A stretch of 44,268 bases of DNA. It comes from Paraburkholderia sp. LEh10. Its GTDB lineage: Bacteria; Pseudomonadota; Gammaproteobacteria; Burkholderiales; Burkholderiaceae. Every line of letters begins with the position of its first letter. The first letter of the stretch is position 1. A program made the position numbers and the translations under genes. This document shows, piece after piece, positions 32,241-40,971 of the stretch. The stretch spans positions 1 to 44,268 of the forward strand of contig NZ_JAGIPX010000065.1 in the NCBI RefSeq assembly GCF_017814945.1. The letters are read 5' to 3'. Below the pieces are notes generated by a model that worked only from the letters and a program-made list of their open reading frames with translations, made no database searches and was not told the origin of the DNA.

Positions 32241-33661
32241 GCCTCGTGAGCCCGCAGGAAGCGGAAGAACTCGACGCCTTCGCGCAGGCGCCGCTTCATC
32301 ATCTCCCAGCTCATCAGCATCTCGCGCACGATCTCCCAGATCTTCGACGGCCGGAAATAGAACTCGCGATAGAACTGTTCGAGCTGGTGATAAATCTCTT
32401 CGCGCGACAGATGCGGATAGCCGATGGCCGCGAGCTGCACACCCTCCTTGCTCACCAGGTTGATCACCTTGTTCTCTTCGAGCCAGCCGTTTTCGACGGC
32501 CTGCCTGTAGAGCGTGGTGCCCGGATAAGGCGCGGCGAGCGACACCTGGATGGTGTGCGGATTGATTTCCTTCGCGTACTGGATGGTCTTGCCGATCGTC
32601 TCTTTCGTTTCGCCCGGCAGGCCGAGAATGAAGGTGCCGTGAATCTTGATGCCGAGCTTGCGGCAGTCTTCGGAGAAGCGCCGCGCGATATCCGTGCGCA
32701 GCCCCTTCTTGATGTTCAGCAGGATCTGGTCGTCGCCCGATTCATAACCGACGAGCAACAGGCGCAGACCGTTTTCCTTCATGATCTTCAGCGTCGAATA
32801 AGGCACGTTCGCCTTCGCGTTGCACGACCACGTGACGCCGAGCCTGCCGAGACCGCGCGCGATCTCCTCGACGCGCGGCTTGAAGTCGGTGAAGGTATCG
32901 TCGTCGAACATGATCTCCTTCACTTCAGGCATGTTGTCGCGAATCCATTTCACTTCTTCGAGCACGTTCTCCACTGAGCGCGTGCGATAGCGATGCCCGC
33001 CCACCGTCTGCGGCCACAGGCAGAACGTGCAGCGCGAACGGCAGCCGCGTCCCGTATAGATCGACACATACGGGTGCTTCAGATAGCCGATGAAATAGTT
33101 GTCGATCTTCAGATCGCGCTGGTAGACGGGCGCGACGAACGGCAGCTCGTCCATGTTCTCGAGGATCGGGCGCGCTTCGTTATGCTCGATCGAACCATCG
33201 GCGGCGCGATAGCTCAAGCCCTTGATCTGCGCAAACGGCAGACCTTCGGCGAGCTCCTTGCAGGTGAAGTCGAACTCCTCGCGGCAGACGAAATCGATCG
33301 CGTCGCTGGCCGTCAGCGAGTTGTGCGGATCGACGGCGACCTTTGCGCCGACCATGCCGATCAGCACGTTCGGCGCGCGCGCTTTCAACTGCTCGGCGAA
33401 CAGCGCATCCGTCGGGAACGACGGCGTGCTCGTGTGAATGACGACGAGTTCATACTCCTGCGCGATCGCCAGCGACGCTTCGACGGACAGGCCATCGGCG
33501 GGCGCATCGAGCACGCGGCTGCCCGGCACGAGCGCGGCCGGCTGCGCGAGCCATGTCGGATACCAGAACGAGCGGATTTCGCGCTTCGCCTGATAGCGCG
33601 ACCCGGCGCCGCCATCGAATCCGTCGTACGACGGGGCCTGCAAAAATAGCGTCTTCTTCAT
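32237..33661 (-). CDS. hpnJ: HpnJ, B12-type radical SAM cyclitol-ether synthase
   Basis: This codes 474 residues. An N-terminal B12-binding-like domain (residues about 1-160) precedes the radical SAM barrel, whose CxxxCxxC cluster is in GRGCRSRCTFCLWPQ. Other marks are EIMFDDDTFTDFKPRVEEIARGLGRLG and FILGLPGETKETIGKT. HpnJ contracts the glucosamine ring to the cyclitol of bacteriohopanetetrol cyclitol ether. It is the third step after HpnI and HpnK. The hpnI gene ends 96 bases upstream. Confidence 0.93.
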   Translation of the reverse strand: MKKTLFLQAPSYDGFDGGAGSRYQAKREIRSFWYPTWLAQPAALVPGSRVLDAPADGLSVEASLAIAQEYELVVIHTSTPSFPTDALFAEQLKARAPNVLIGMVGAKVAVDPHNSLTASDAIDFVCREEFDFTCKELAEGLPFAQIKGLSYRAADGSIEHNEARPILENMDELPFVAPVYQRDLKIDNYFIGYLKHPYVSIYTGRGCRSRCTFCLWPQTVGGHRYRTRSVENVLEEVKWIRDNMPEVKEIMFDDDTFTDFKPRVEEIARGLGRLGVTWSCNAKANVPYSTLKIMKENGLRLLLVGYESGDDQILLNIKKGLRTDIARRFSEDCRKLGIKIHGTFILGLPGETKETIGKTIQYAKEINPHTIQVSLAAPYPGTTLYRQAVENGWLEENKVINLVSKEGVQLAAIGYPHLSREEIYHQLEQFYREFYFRPSKIWEIVREMLMSWEMMKRRLREGVEFFRFLRAHEA

Positions 33662-33757
33662 CTTCGTTTTCCACGAGTTTCAATTGAGCCGAATACGGGG
33701 GGCCGAATACGGAGCCGATCGCGCAGCCGATTGCGCATGACTGCATCGGCAGCGCGT

Positions 33758-35002
33758 TCAACGGCCGTCGGATACTTCGAGTGCCTTGACGGGCTCGGTC
33801 CGGAATACCGTCGCGGGAAGGTCCGCGTCCTCGACGGGCATGCGCACGCCGCGCCACACCACCGTCGAGCCGAACGACCCCGCCATCCACTGCGCGAACA
33901 GCAATGCATCGCGCACGGGAATCAGCGCGAGATCGCGCCAGAACATACTCCGCTCACCGCTCATCATCGCATGCAGCACGACGCGCGCCGATACGCCCAC
34001 CACCGTCGCGGCGGCGAGCGCGGCCCACGCCTGCGGATGCGCAAACGCGCCGTGCGGCGCACGGCCGCCGCCATGCAGTTCGAACGCGAGCCACGCGCCG
34101 CACAGCATCCACGGCAGCGTGATCGTCACGAACAGGAACGTGAAGCCCGCGCGGTTCACCGAGCGGATCGTGCGCAGCCAGCGCGTTTCGCGATCCCACA
34201 AGGCCGGCAAGGTGCTTTCCGTGACATCCGTTTCGACGATCACGGGCGACAGCACCGTGCGCAAGCCGAGTTCGCGCACGTGCTCGGCGAGCCAGTAGTC
34301 ATCGGCGAGCGTGTTGCGCAGCGTCTCAAAGCCGCCGATGCGCTCGAGCGTCTCGCGCCTCAACGCGAGCGTCGCGCCAAAGCCGAAGCGCGTCGAGCCG
34401 AGCGCGTGCGCGACGCGCACCGACGGCACAAACCATTCGTTGATGAACTGTGCGCCCACGCGCGACCAGAATCCGGCAATGCCCTTCGCGCGGTAAAGGC
34501 AGGTGACGATGCCGACCTGCGGATCGACGAGGGGCGCGCAGACACGCTGCAGATAGTCGGCTTCGACGGCGATGTCGCTGTCTGCGAGCACGAACGTGTC
34601 GTAGCGCGCCGACTGCGCGAGATTGATCAGATTGCTCACCTTCAGATTGGTCCCGTGAACGCGCGGATCGATCACGAGTGAAATACGGCAGCGCGGATAC
34701 GCGGCCTGCAGACGGCGCACGATCGCGACGGCGGGATCGTCCGCGCGCGACACGCCGCAAACCAGTTCGAAGCATGGATGCATCTGCTCGCAGAATGTTG
34801 CGAGATTTTCGAAGAGCCTGGGCTCTGCGCCGCACAACGGCTTGAGCACGCTCACGCGCGTGGGCGCGCGGCGCCGTTCGCGCGCGGCGGCATACGCGCG
34901 CGAGACCAGTGAGGCGATCACCGCGACCACGGCATAACACGCCGCAATCAGCGCCAAGGCGGTCGGTAGCCAGTAGATGTGGTATAGCGAGTCCTGCATC
35001 AT
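33758..35002 (-). CDS. hpnI: HpnI, hopanoid N-acetylglucosaminyltransferase (GT2/GT21)
   Basis: This codes 414 residues. One membrane span at the start (WLPTALALIAACYAVVAVIASLV) precedes a GT21-type glycosyltransferase domain with VSVLKPLCGAEP, LADSDIAVEADYL (DxD-like) and TLADDYWLAEHVRELG. Three or so C-terminal spans follow. HpnI adds N-acetylglucosamine to bacteriohopanetetrol. It opens the hpnI-J-K-L block on the minus strand. The first ATG at 35002 (GGAG at 8 bases) and the next at 34999 are both possible starts. The squalene-hopene cyclase genes are not in the window. Confidence 0.92.
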   Translation of the reverse strand: MMQDSLYHIYWLPTALALIAACYAVVAVIASLVSRAYAAARERRRAPTRVSVLKPLCGAEPRLFENLATFCEQMHPCFELVCGVSRADDPAVAIVRRLQAAYPRCRISLVIDPRVHGTNLKVSNLINLAQSARYDTFVLADSDIAVEADYLQRVCAPLVDPQVGIVTCLYRAKGIAGFWSRVGAQFINEWFVPSVRVAHALGSTRFGFGATLALRRETLERIGGFETLRNTLADDYWLAEHVRELGLRTVLSPVIVETDVTESTLPALWDRETRWLRTIRSVNRAGFTFLFVTITLPWMLCGAWLAFELHGGGRAPHGAFAHPQAWAALAAATVVGVSARVVLHAMMSGERSMFWRDLALIPVRDALLFAQWMAGSFGSTVVWRGVRMPVEDADLPATVFRTEPVKALEVSDGR

Positions 35003-35092
35003 TCAATTGCTCCGGCCAAAAACTTCAGAAGCTGGCGCCTGTGCGACGCCGCAACCCTGTGCACACGTGGGGCGACATTCGTCGAGGCGCTG

Positions 35093-35452
35093 TCACCATC
35101 CCGTCCGGTTGACGGGAACGTACGGCATGCCGGTGAAATGCAGATGAAGGATGACCAGGCTGCGCGCCGGACACATTGCAGACACACATACGCCGTCGCC
35201 TTGCCCGACGAAATGCGCATGGCGCCGCCGCATCGCCGCGCGAAACGCAATGCCTGCCGCATGGCGCGTCACCAGAATGGCAGCCAGCAACAAGGTGAAC
35301 GTAAGCATCCGGAATGACATCGTCTCGAACAGCGTCTCCGGAAAATCGCAAAAGAAAAGCAGGCTCATGACCGCGAGGTCGATAACCGTCGCGGCAAGGC
35401 AAGCGGTGACGAGATGCGCGCGGATCATTTCAACAGTGGTCTGGTTCATCAC
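35093..35452 (-). CDS. Small membrane protein under a PmrA-like promoter
   Basis: This codes 119 residues from GTG at 35452, or 118 from ATG at 35449. Two membrane spans are likely: LVTACLAATVIDLAVMSLLFF and MLTFTLLLAAILVTRHAAGIAF. The C-terminal part is His/Arg-rich. No family is recognised. About 115 bases upstream is a candidate -10, with a PmrA/QseB-like box before it, the same arrangement as at the cytochrome b561 gene. It is therefore probably a target of the regulator at 36389. Confidence 0.55.
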   Translation of the reverse strand: MMNQTTVEMIRAHLVTACLAATVIDLAVMSLLFFCDFPETLFETMSFRMLTFTLLLAAILVTRHAAGIAFRAAMRRRHAHFVGQGDGVCVSAMCPARSLVILHLHFTGMPYVPVNRTGW

Positions 35453-35566
35453 ACAGCAGCCCTACATGGCGCGCACCGGCTCGCTGCGCTTACTTCGAAA
35501 GTGTGAAGCCTGCGTGACGGTGCGACGGATTCGAGCGTGCCCGACGTCTGCGGACACGGCATGCCG

Positions 35567-35600
35567 ATGGTAGCGAGCCGATTCTGAAGAAAGTATTAAG
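35567..35600 (-). promoter_or_regulatory. PmrA/QseB-like box and -10 before the small membrane protein gene
   Basis: The minus strand reads CTTAAT, 5 bases, CTTCAG (35600-35584), then 11 bases, then TACCAT (35572-35567). The half-sites repeat every 11 bases like a PmrA box. The spacing to the -10 is the same as at 36259-36292. Confidence 0.6.
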
Positions 35601-35651
35601 CCCTTTTGCAGCGTGCGCGTTTCGTGCGGCTTGCATTACATTGCGCACAGC

Positions 35652-36191
35652 TTACGGAAGCATCCGTTGCAACACGTCGTCCTTGCGCACGAGGTGATGA
35701 AAGAGCGCGCCGCCCACATGCAGTACGACGAGCGCAAGCAGCACCCATGCGAGCCAGCCGTGCACGTCGCCGAGCGCGTGGCCCGTCGGCGAACCGGACT
35801 GCGTCAGATCGGGATAACGCACGGCGCCGAAGAGCTTCACCGCCCAGCCGCGCGACGATGCGTTCGCCCAGCCCGCAAGCGGCACCGCGACCAGCAACGC
35901 ATACAGCAGCGCGTGCGTCGCGCGCGAGACGAACGCCAGCGACGGCGGCAACGCCGCGGGTTGCGGCGCATGCGTCGCGCGCCATACGATGCGGCACAGC
36001 ACGGCGGCGACAATGGCCGCGCCGACGCCGAGGTGCCATGCGATCAGGCCGTCGGGCAAGGTATTGCGATGCACTTCGGGCATCGTCCAGCCGATCACGA
36101 ACTGCGCGGCGACCAGCAGCGCGACCAGCCAGTGCAAAAGGCGTGCGATGCCGTCATAGGCGGGGCGTCGTATGGAGGTATCAACGTTCAT
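35652..36191 (-). CDS. Cytochrome b561-type membrane protein
   Basis: This codes 179 residues with four predicted spans. Haem-binding His are expected in ARLLHWLVALLVAAQFVIGW, AWHLGVGAAIVAAVLCRIVWR, HALLYALLVAVPLAGWA and VHGWLAWVLLALVVLHVGGALFHH. YceJ/CybB-like proteins pass electrons from the quinone pool. The start at 36191 follows GACGAGAA; a longer frame to 36236 is unlikely. The gene is divergent from the QseB/PmrA-type regulator, and a PmrA-like box lies over its promoter. Confidence 0.87.
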   Translation of the reverse strand: MNVDTSIRRPAYDGIARLLHWLVALLVAAQFVIGWTMPEVHRNTLPDGLIAWHLGVGAAIVAAVLCRIVWRATHAPQPAALPPSLAFVSRATHALLYALLVAVPLAGWANASSRGWAVKLFGAVRYPDLTQSGSPTGHALGDVHGWLAWVLLALVVLHVGGALFHHLVRKDDVLQRMLP

Positions 36192-36258
36192 ATTGGTTCT
36201 CGTCGGGATGAAGCGGCGCACAACGCTCGCGCACATACGGGCAGGCCGCGAAGCTGCG

Positions 36259-36292
36259 ATCCTAAACAGCCGGATCTGAAGAAATGCTTAAG
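36259..36292 (-). promoter_or_regulatory. PmrA/QseB-like box and -10 before the cytochrome b561 gene
   Basis: The minus strand reads CTTAAG, 5 bases, CTTCAG (36292-36276), then 11 bases, then TAGGAT (36264-36259). It is 15/18 identical to the box at 35583-35600. It lies in the divergent region, so it could also serve autoregulation of the regulator gene. Confidence 0.6.
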
Positions 36293-36388
36293 GTCCCGTA
36301 CTGCCTTGATCCATACGTACATATGTCCCACACGCGCTAGACTGCTACCCATCGAGACACGCCCGCCATGCGGGCAGACAGACCTATC

Positions 36389-37048
36389 ATGCGCATTCTC
36401 CTCGTTGAAGACGACGACCTGATCGGCAGCGGACTCGAAGTCGCGCTGCGTAACGCGGGGTTTACCGTGGACTGGGCACGCGACGGCCAGCATGCCGATC
36501 TAGCCCTCGCGACCACGCATTACCTGCTCGTCATCCTCGACCTCGGGTTGCCGAAGCTGTCCGGCATGGATCTGCTGAAAGCGCTGCGCGCGCGCGGCAA
36601 CGACGTCCCCGTGCTGGTGCTGACCGCGAAGGACACGGCCGCCGACAAGGTGCGCGGCCTCGACGCAGGCGCCGACGATTACCTCGGCAAGCCCTTCGAT
36701 CTCCCGGAACTCGTGTCGCGCTGCCGCGCGCTGATTCGCCGCTCGCAGGGGCGCAGCACCGATCTGATCGCATGGCGCGATCTGAGCGTCGACCCCGTTG
36801 CGCAGACGGTGTCGAAAGATGGCGCGCGCGTGCCGCTCACGGCACGCGAATGGGCCGTGCTGATCCACCTGCTGACGCACGCGGGCGTGCCGCAGCCGCG
36901 CTCGCGCATCGAGGAAAGCCTGTACGGCTGGCACGAGGAAGTCGAGAGCAATGCCGTCGAAGTGCATGTGTCGAACCTGCGCAAGAAGCTCGGCAGCGAC
37001 GTAATCCGCACCGTGCGCGGCTTCGGCTACATCGTGGACAAGACATGA
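36389..37048 (+). CDS. OmpR-family response regulator (QseB/PmrA-like)
   Basis: This codes 219 residues. The receiver domain has acidic EDDD at 7-10, phospho-acceptor Asp51 (LVILDLGLP), LTAKDT and YLGKPFDLPELV. The winged-helix domain ends VEVHVSNLRKKLGSDVIRTVRGFGYIVDK. The QseB/PmrA/TctD branch is the best match. The ATG at 36389 (MRILLVEDD) is the natural start; an ATG at 36368 would add 7 residues. The stop overlaps the kinase start as ATGA. Confidence 0.92.
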   Translation: MRILLVEDDDLIGSGLEVALRNAGFTVDWARDGQHADLALATTHYLLVILDLGLPKLSGMDLLKALRARGNDVPVLVLTAKDTAADKVRGLDAGADDYLGKPFDLPELVSRCRALIRRSQGRSTDLIAWRDLSVDPVAQTVSKDGARVPLTAREWAVLIHLLTHAGVPQPRSRIEESLYGWHEEVESNAVEVHVSNLRKKLGSDVIRTVRGFGYIVDKT

Positions 37049-38475
37049 CGCGCATGCGATCGACGTCGATCCGCCGCCGCCTGATGTGGTTGATTCTCGT
37101 CAGCGTCGGCGCGGTATGGGCGGTGATGTTCGCGTGGAGCTTCAGCAACGCGACGCGCGAGGTCGACGAATGGGATGACGCGCGCCTCGTTCAGCTCGCA
37201 CATCTGCTCGTCGAGCTCGACGGCCACAATCTCACGCGGCTCGCCGCCACGGGCGTCGACGTGCGCAACGAGTACACGCGCGCGTCGCCCGCCGTCGACG
37301 ACGACTCCGATGCAACGCCGCGCTATGCGCTTTTCGACGTGCGCGACGCGGCGGGCCGCGTGATCGCCGAAAGCCCCGGGCTCGCCGCGATGAACCGGCC
37401 CATCGAGCCGGGCGAGGCGGCCGAAGGCGTGCACCGGCTGACGGTCGGCGCACAGATGTGGCTCGCGTACGCATTGCGCGACAGCGCCACGGGCCGCACC
37501 GTGCGCGTGCTGGAGCCGGCCAACGTGCGCAGCGATCTGTCGACGGGCGTGGCGAGCCGCATCGCGCGGCCGATCGTCGTCGCCCTGCCCGTGCTCGCGC
37601 TGCTCGTGTGGTTCAGCGTCGGGCACAGCTTCAAGCCGCTGTCGGCGATCTCGAAGGCGGTGCGCGCACGCGATGGGCGCAATCTGGAGCCAATCCAGGT
37701 CAATCCCGCGCCCGCTGAAGTGAGGCCGCTCGTCGAAGCCATCAATCAGCTGCTCGCGCGCCTGCAACTGTCGATCATGCGCGAGCGCGCGTTCACGGCC
37801 GATGCCGCGCACGAACTGAAGACGCCCCTTGCCGCGATCAAGGTCCAGGCGCAGGTCGCGCTCGCCGCGCAGGACAACGCGCAGCAGCGACAGGCGATGC
37901 AGCGCGTCGTGCAGGGCGTGGACCGCAGCGCGCATCTCGCCGAGCAACTGCTGCTGCTCGCGCGGCTCGACGAGCGCGAGACGATCACGACGTCAGCCGT
38001 CAGGCTGCACGAGGTCGCGAACGAAGCCGTAGCGTTTCGCGCGCCGCACGCGGAAGAAAAATCGATGGCCGTCATGCTGGCGGGCGACCGCGACGCCGAA
38101 GTCTACGCGGACCGCGCGCTCGCGCGCACGCTGATCGACAACCTGCTCGACAACGCGATCAAGTACGGCGATGTCGGCGGCCGCGTGCATATCAGCGTGC
38201 TGGCCGATGCGCAGACCGTGTCGGTGACGGTCTCCGACAACGGCCCAGGCGTCTCCGACGAAGAACGCGCGCGCCTCACCGACCGCTTCTTTCGTGGCTC
38301 GACGGCATCGGCGAGCGGCAACGGCAGCGGTCTGGGGCTGTCGATCGTCGCGCGCATCGCCGCGCACTTCAATGCGCAGATTCATATCGGCTCGGGCATC
38401 GGACGGCGCGGGCTTGCCGTGCAGATTGCGTTTCCGCGCGTGCCGGCCATGGGATCGGGCGAGGCGGCGCGGTGA
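37045..38475 (+). CDS. Membrane sensor histidine kinase (QseC/PmrB-like)
   Basis: This codes 476 residues. Span 1 (LMWLILVSVGAVWAVMFAW) and span 2 (IVVALPVLALLVWFSV) flank a periplasmic sensor of about 150 residues. A HAMP-like linker follows. The H-box is FTADAAHELKTPLAAIKVQ. The ATPase has DNLLDNAIKYG, SDNGPGVSDEE and GSGLGLSIVARI. It pairs with the regulator just upstream by a 4-base overlap. The frame extends back to 36772 inside the regulator gene, which is a shadow. The signal is not evident from the sensor. Confidence 0.92.
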   Translation: MTRMRSTSIRRRLMWLILVSVGAVWAVMFAWSFSNATREVDEWDDARLVQLAHLLVELDGHNLTRLAATGVDVRNEYTRASPAVDDDSDATPRYALFDVRDAAGRVIAESPGLAAMNRPIEPGEAAEGVHRLTVGAQMWLAYALRDSATGRTVRVLEPANVRSDLSTGVASRIARPIVVALPVLALLVWFSVGHSFKPLSAISKAVRARDGRNLEPIQVNPAPAEVRPLVEAINQLLARLQLSIMRERAFTADAAHELKTPLAAIKVQAQVALAAQDNAQQRQAMQRVVQGVDRSAHLAEQLLLLARLDERETITTSAVRLHEVANEAVAFRAPHAEEKSMAVMLAGDRDAEVYADRALARTLIDNLLDNAIKYGDVGGRVHISVLADAQTVSVTVSDNGPGVSDEERARLTDRFFRGSTASASGNGSGLGLSIVARIAAHFNAQIHIGSGIGRRGLAVQIAFPRVPAMGSGEAAR

Positions 38476-38741
38476 TGCGGACATGCGCTGGTGCGTGAGC
38501 GTCATCGCGCTTTGCACGACGCACTGCATCTTCATTTCGAGCACGGATGGCAAACATTCCAGATCAGCTTCGAAGGGAAAAAGCTGCTGATCTACGGATT
38601 CCGTTAGCGGACAGCGAAGGTTCGATAAGAGACGCGACGATGATGCGGGCCCGTGGCGTCCTCATGCGGGGTGATGATTCGCGAATGGCTCGACAGGCCG
38701 CGCGCGCGACGCGACGTCGCGTGTTTGCGATGCTGCTAGCG

Positions 38742-38993
38742 TCAGGGAAAGAGCGGCAGCGACATCGGCACATCGACGCGGACGGCTTTCCTGCGCCCAG
38801 GCTGCGCGGTGCGGGGCTTGCGCTGGCGAAGCGGCGCGCTTGCGTGCTCAAGGCCCCGGCAGACGCGAACCAGCGCGGATGAAAACGCGGCGGGTTGCGC
38901 CATCAACGATGGCAGAGATGCCTCCAGTTCGATGAGCAGGGCCGGCAAGGTCTGCGCCGGGGAATGCATGGTCTTCCGTGGTCGGTTTGTCAT
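38742..38993 (-). CDS. Small hypothetical protein
   Basis: This codes 83 residues from the ATG at 38993, which follows AGAGG at 6-base spacing. Residues 9-50 form a helical stretch (TLPALLIELEASLPSLMAQP and FSSALVRVCRGLEHA). The rest is basic and Pro-rich. A candidate extended -10 (TGTGATACA) lies just upstream. No family is known to me. The gap 38476-38741 before it and the 240 bases after its start, up to the SET gene, contain no other gene that I can support. Confidence 0.45.
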   Translation of the reverse strand: MTNRPRKTMHSPAQTLPALLIELEASLPSLMAQPAAFSSALVRVCRGLEHASAPLRQRKPRTAQPGRRKAVRVDVPMSLPLFP

Positions 38994-39233
38994 GGACGCC
39001 TCTCTGGAACGCTGCGGCACTGTATCACAGCGCGGCGACACGCCAGCCGAACCCGGCCGGCCATGCGCTCGCGCGCACGGCGGCAACGCGATAGATACGA
39101 CGCCTGCTCCCACATCGGGCAATGCATGTCATCCGTAGGCAATGAATCGCGCGGTGGCGTGTGCGCATCAAAACCGCAATTCATGGCCTTGATGCACGAC
39201 CGCAATGCACCGCCGCGACGCGAAGCCGCGACG

Positions 39234-39686
39234 TCACGCGTGCGCGTCGTCCGCCTCCGCGAGCATCGTGCCGCGGCACGTTGCCGATCCGCAGCGGCAG
39301 GTGTATTGCCGGCGCGTTTCTTCATCTTGCGGATCTTCGACGGACAGGCCGTAGGAGATAAACAACTCCTCGCCGCGCTGGATATCGACAGTGGCTTCGA
39401 TAAAGACGCGCCCATCGATTTCGACCGCCTCGCAGTTCGCGTTGCACGCATGATTGATCCAGCGTGCGCTATTGCCGCCGACGCTGCCGTCGATCACGCG
39501 CCCATCCGACAGGCCGAACACGAACGTGTGCCCATACTCGCCGCTGCGCTGGATGCGTCGGGCGGCGCGCCGCCATGACGTGACTTCGCCTTTGTATTCG
39601 ATGATGCGTTCGCCCGCCGTAAGCGCGCACAACGCAAACACACCTTTACCGTGAATCGGCGACCGCCTGACTGTTAAACGACGCAT
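39234..39686 (-). CDS. SET-domain protein-lysine methyltransferase-like protein
   Basis: This codes 150 residues from the ATG at 39686 (MRRLTVRRSP); an ATG at 39710 would add 8. The SET fold is complete: IHGKGVFALCALTAGERIIEYKGE at the start, then RWINHACNANCEA (SAM-binding NHxxxxN), ELFISYG, and a post-SET zinc cluster CRCGSATCRGT. SET enzymes methylate lysines of proteins. Bacterial members of this short type are found in Burkholderia and Chlamydia relatives, but their targets are mostly unknown. Confidence 0.88.
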   Translation of the reverse strand: MRRLTVRRSPIHGKGVFALCALTAGERIIEYKGEVTSWRRAARRIQRSGEYGHTFVFGLSDGRVIDGSVGGNSARWINHACNANCEAVEIDGRVFIEATVDIQRGEELFISYGLSVEDPQDEETRRQYTCRCGSATCRGTMLAEADDAHA

Positions 39687-39839
39687 GGATGGCTTTCGAA
39701 GAGGAATCACCGTTCAGTATAGGGCGCGAAAAATATGCGCTGTTATCGATGTGCATATGTTCGTCCTCTGCCCCTCTCACGTGCAGCGAATCTGTAACAC
39801 ACGCAGGTTGCCAACGCGGTTGCGATAACGGCCGCTCAG

Positions 39840-39910
39840 GAACGGGATCAGAAACAGGATCAAGAACAGGTTCGGAAACAGGCTTAGAAACAGGCTCAGA
39901 AGCAGGCTTA
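39840..39910. repeat. 12-bp degenerate tandem repeat before the nitrilase-like gene end
   Basis: About six units of the type GAAACAGGCTTA run head to tail and overlap the nitrilase-like stop codon at 39908. Units differ at one to four positions. The intergenic stretch 39711-39839 to its left shows no gene. Confidence 0.8.
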
Positions 39911-40873
39911 GAAGCCGGCCGCGTCGCGCTTCACGACCGCGAAGCTGATGGGCACCGCGCCGCGCGCGCTCGCGCTGCGCGGCTCGTATCCGCCGCGCGC
40001 GGATGCCGCGGGCTGCATGTCGCGCGAAAGCCGCGCATACAGATCGGGCCGTCTCGCACCCAGCCAGCGATGGCCGGGGCTCGTGGCGATCAACGCCGGG
40101 TCCAGGTCCGCGACAACCATGTCGCCGCCGCGCACGCCTTGCGCGACGATGTGCCCGCACGGATCGACGATCGCGGCGGCAGCATCCTCGCTTTCGTGCT
40201 CACCGCGCCGCGCGCCATCGCAATAGACGACGAACATGCCATTGTCGAGCGCGCGCGCCGGCAACATGCGGCGCATCCACACGTCGCCTGCCGCATCCGT
40301 TGCGCCCGACGGCGCATGCGGCGCAACCAGCAGCCCCGCGCCGAGCAGCGCCGCCATCCGCGCGTTCTCGACCAGATAGTTGTCGCCGCCGACCAGCACC
40401 GCGAGCCGCCATCCCCGGCGCGTGTCGAACACCGTGAAGCGATCGCCGCACGCGATATGCCGCTGGCCGTCCGTTTGCAGCTTGCGATGCACGTGACGCT
40501 CGCCGCCTGGCAGATACATCGCATAGCTGCTGTGCAACGCGCCGTTCGCGCCACGCTCGATCAACCCCACGCCCGCCGCCACGCCCGTGCGCTCGACGGC
40601 ATCGGCGACGGCCGCCAGCAGAGGACTGTCGACACTCGTGGCGAGCGCGCTCAAGTGCGCGCGCCGCGCCTTGCGCAGCCCGGACGAAACAGGCTCTTCG
40701 ATGCCGCCCGTCAGGCACGCCTCTGGAAACACCGCGAGCGCCACGCCGTCGAGGGCCGCATGTTCGAGCCTGGCGACGACGTGCTCGACGTTGTGTTCAA
40801 TCGCGCCGCGTTGCGCCGCGAAGGGAATCGAAGCGACACGCAGCGTCGCAGTGGGCAACGAGGACATGGACAT
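39908..40873 (-). CDS. Nitrilase-fold protein with the catalytic Cys replaced by Gly
   Basis: This codes 321 residues of the carbon-nitrogen hydrolase fold. The catalytic Glu is present in AVFPEACLTGG (Glu51), and the Lys in HVHRKLQTDG (Lys131). The third member of the triad should be Cys in a V-L-I-C-Y-D type strand, but the sequence is VLVGGDN, with Gly162 at that place. The flanking residues match the family well. It is therefore either a non-hydrolytic binding protein or uses another residue. The fold ends with a basic tail. It is divergent from a LysR gene 98 bases away, which probably controls it. Confidence 0.8.
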   Translation of the reverse strand: MSMSSLPTATLRVASIPFAAQRGAIEHNVEHVVARLEHAALDGVALAVFPEACLTGGIEEPVSSGLRKARRAHLSALATSVDSPLLAAVADAVERTGVAAGVGLIERGANGALHSSYAMYLPGGERHVHRKLQTDGQRHIACGDRFTVFDTRRGWRLAVLVGGDNYLVENARMAALLGAGLLVAPHAPSGATDAAGDVWMRRMLPARALDNGMFVVYCDGARRGEHESEDAAAAIVDPCGHIVAQGVRGGDMVVADLDPALIATSPGHRWLGARRPDLYARLSRDMQPAASARGGYEPRSASARGAVPISFAVVKRDAAGF

Positions 40874-40924
40874 GACGGGCCTGGGATCTGCATTGAAGGA
40901 ACGCCTCCATTGGACCGCTCACGA

Positions 40925-40936
40925 TTACATAAGTAA
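40925..40936. promoter_or_regulatory. LysR-type box in the divergent region
   Basis: The 12-mer TTACATAAGTAA is a dyad (TTAC, ATAA, GTAA) and fits the T-N11-A motif of LysR regulators. It lies between the nitrilase-like gene (start 40873) and the LysR gene (start 40972), the usual site for control of both. Confidence 0.45.
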
Positions 40937-40971
40937 AATGAATAATTCGGTCGATACGATAACCCCTACAA

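Noticed and set aside
35606..36211. Plus-strand open frames opposite cytochrome b561
   Set aside because: They are Arg/Ala-rich mirrors, while the minus strand codes a four-span haem protein.
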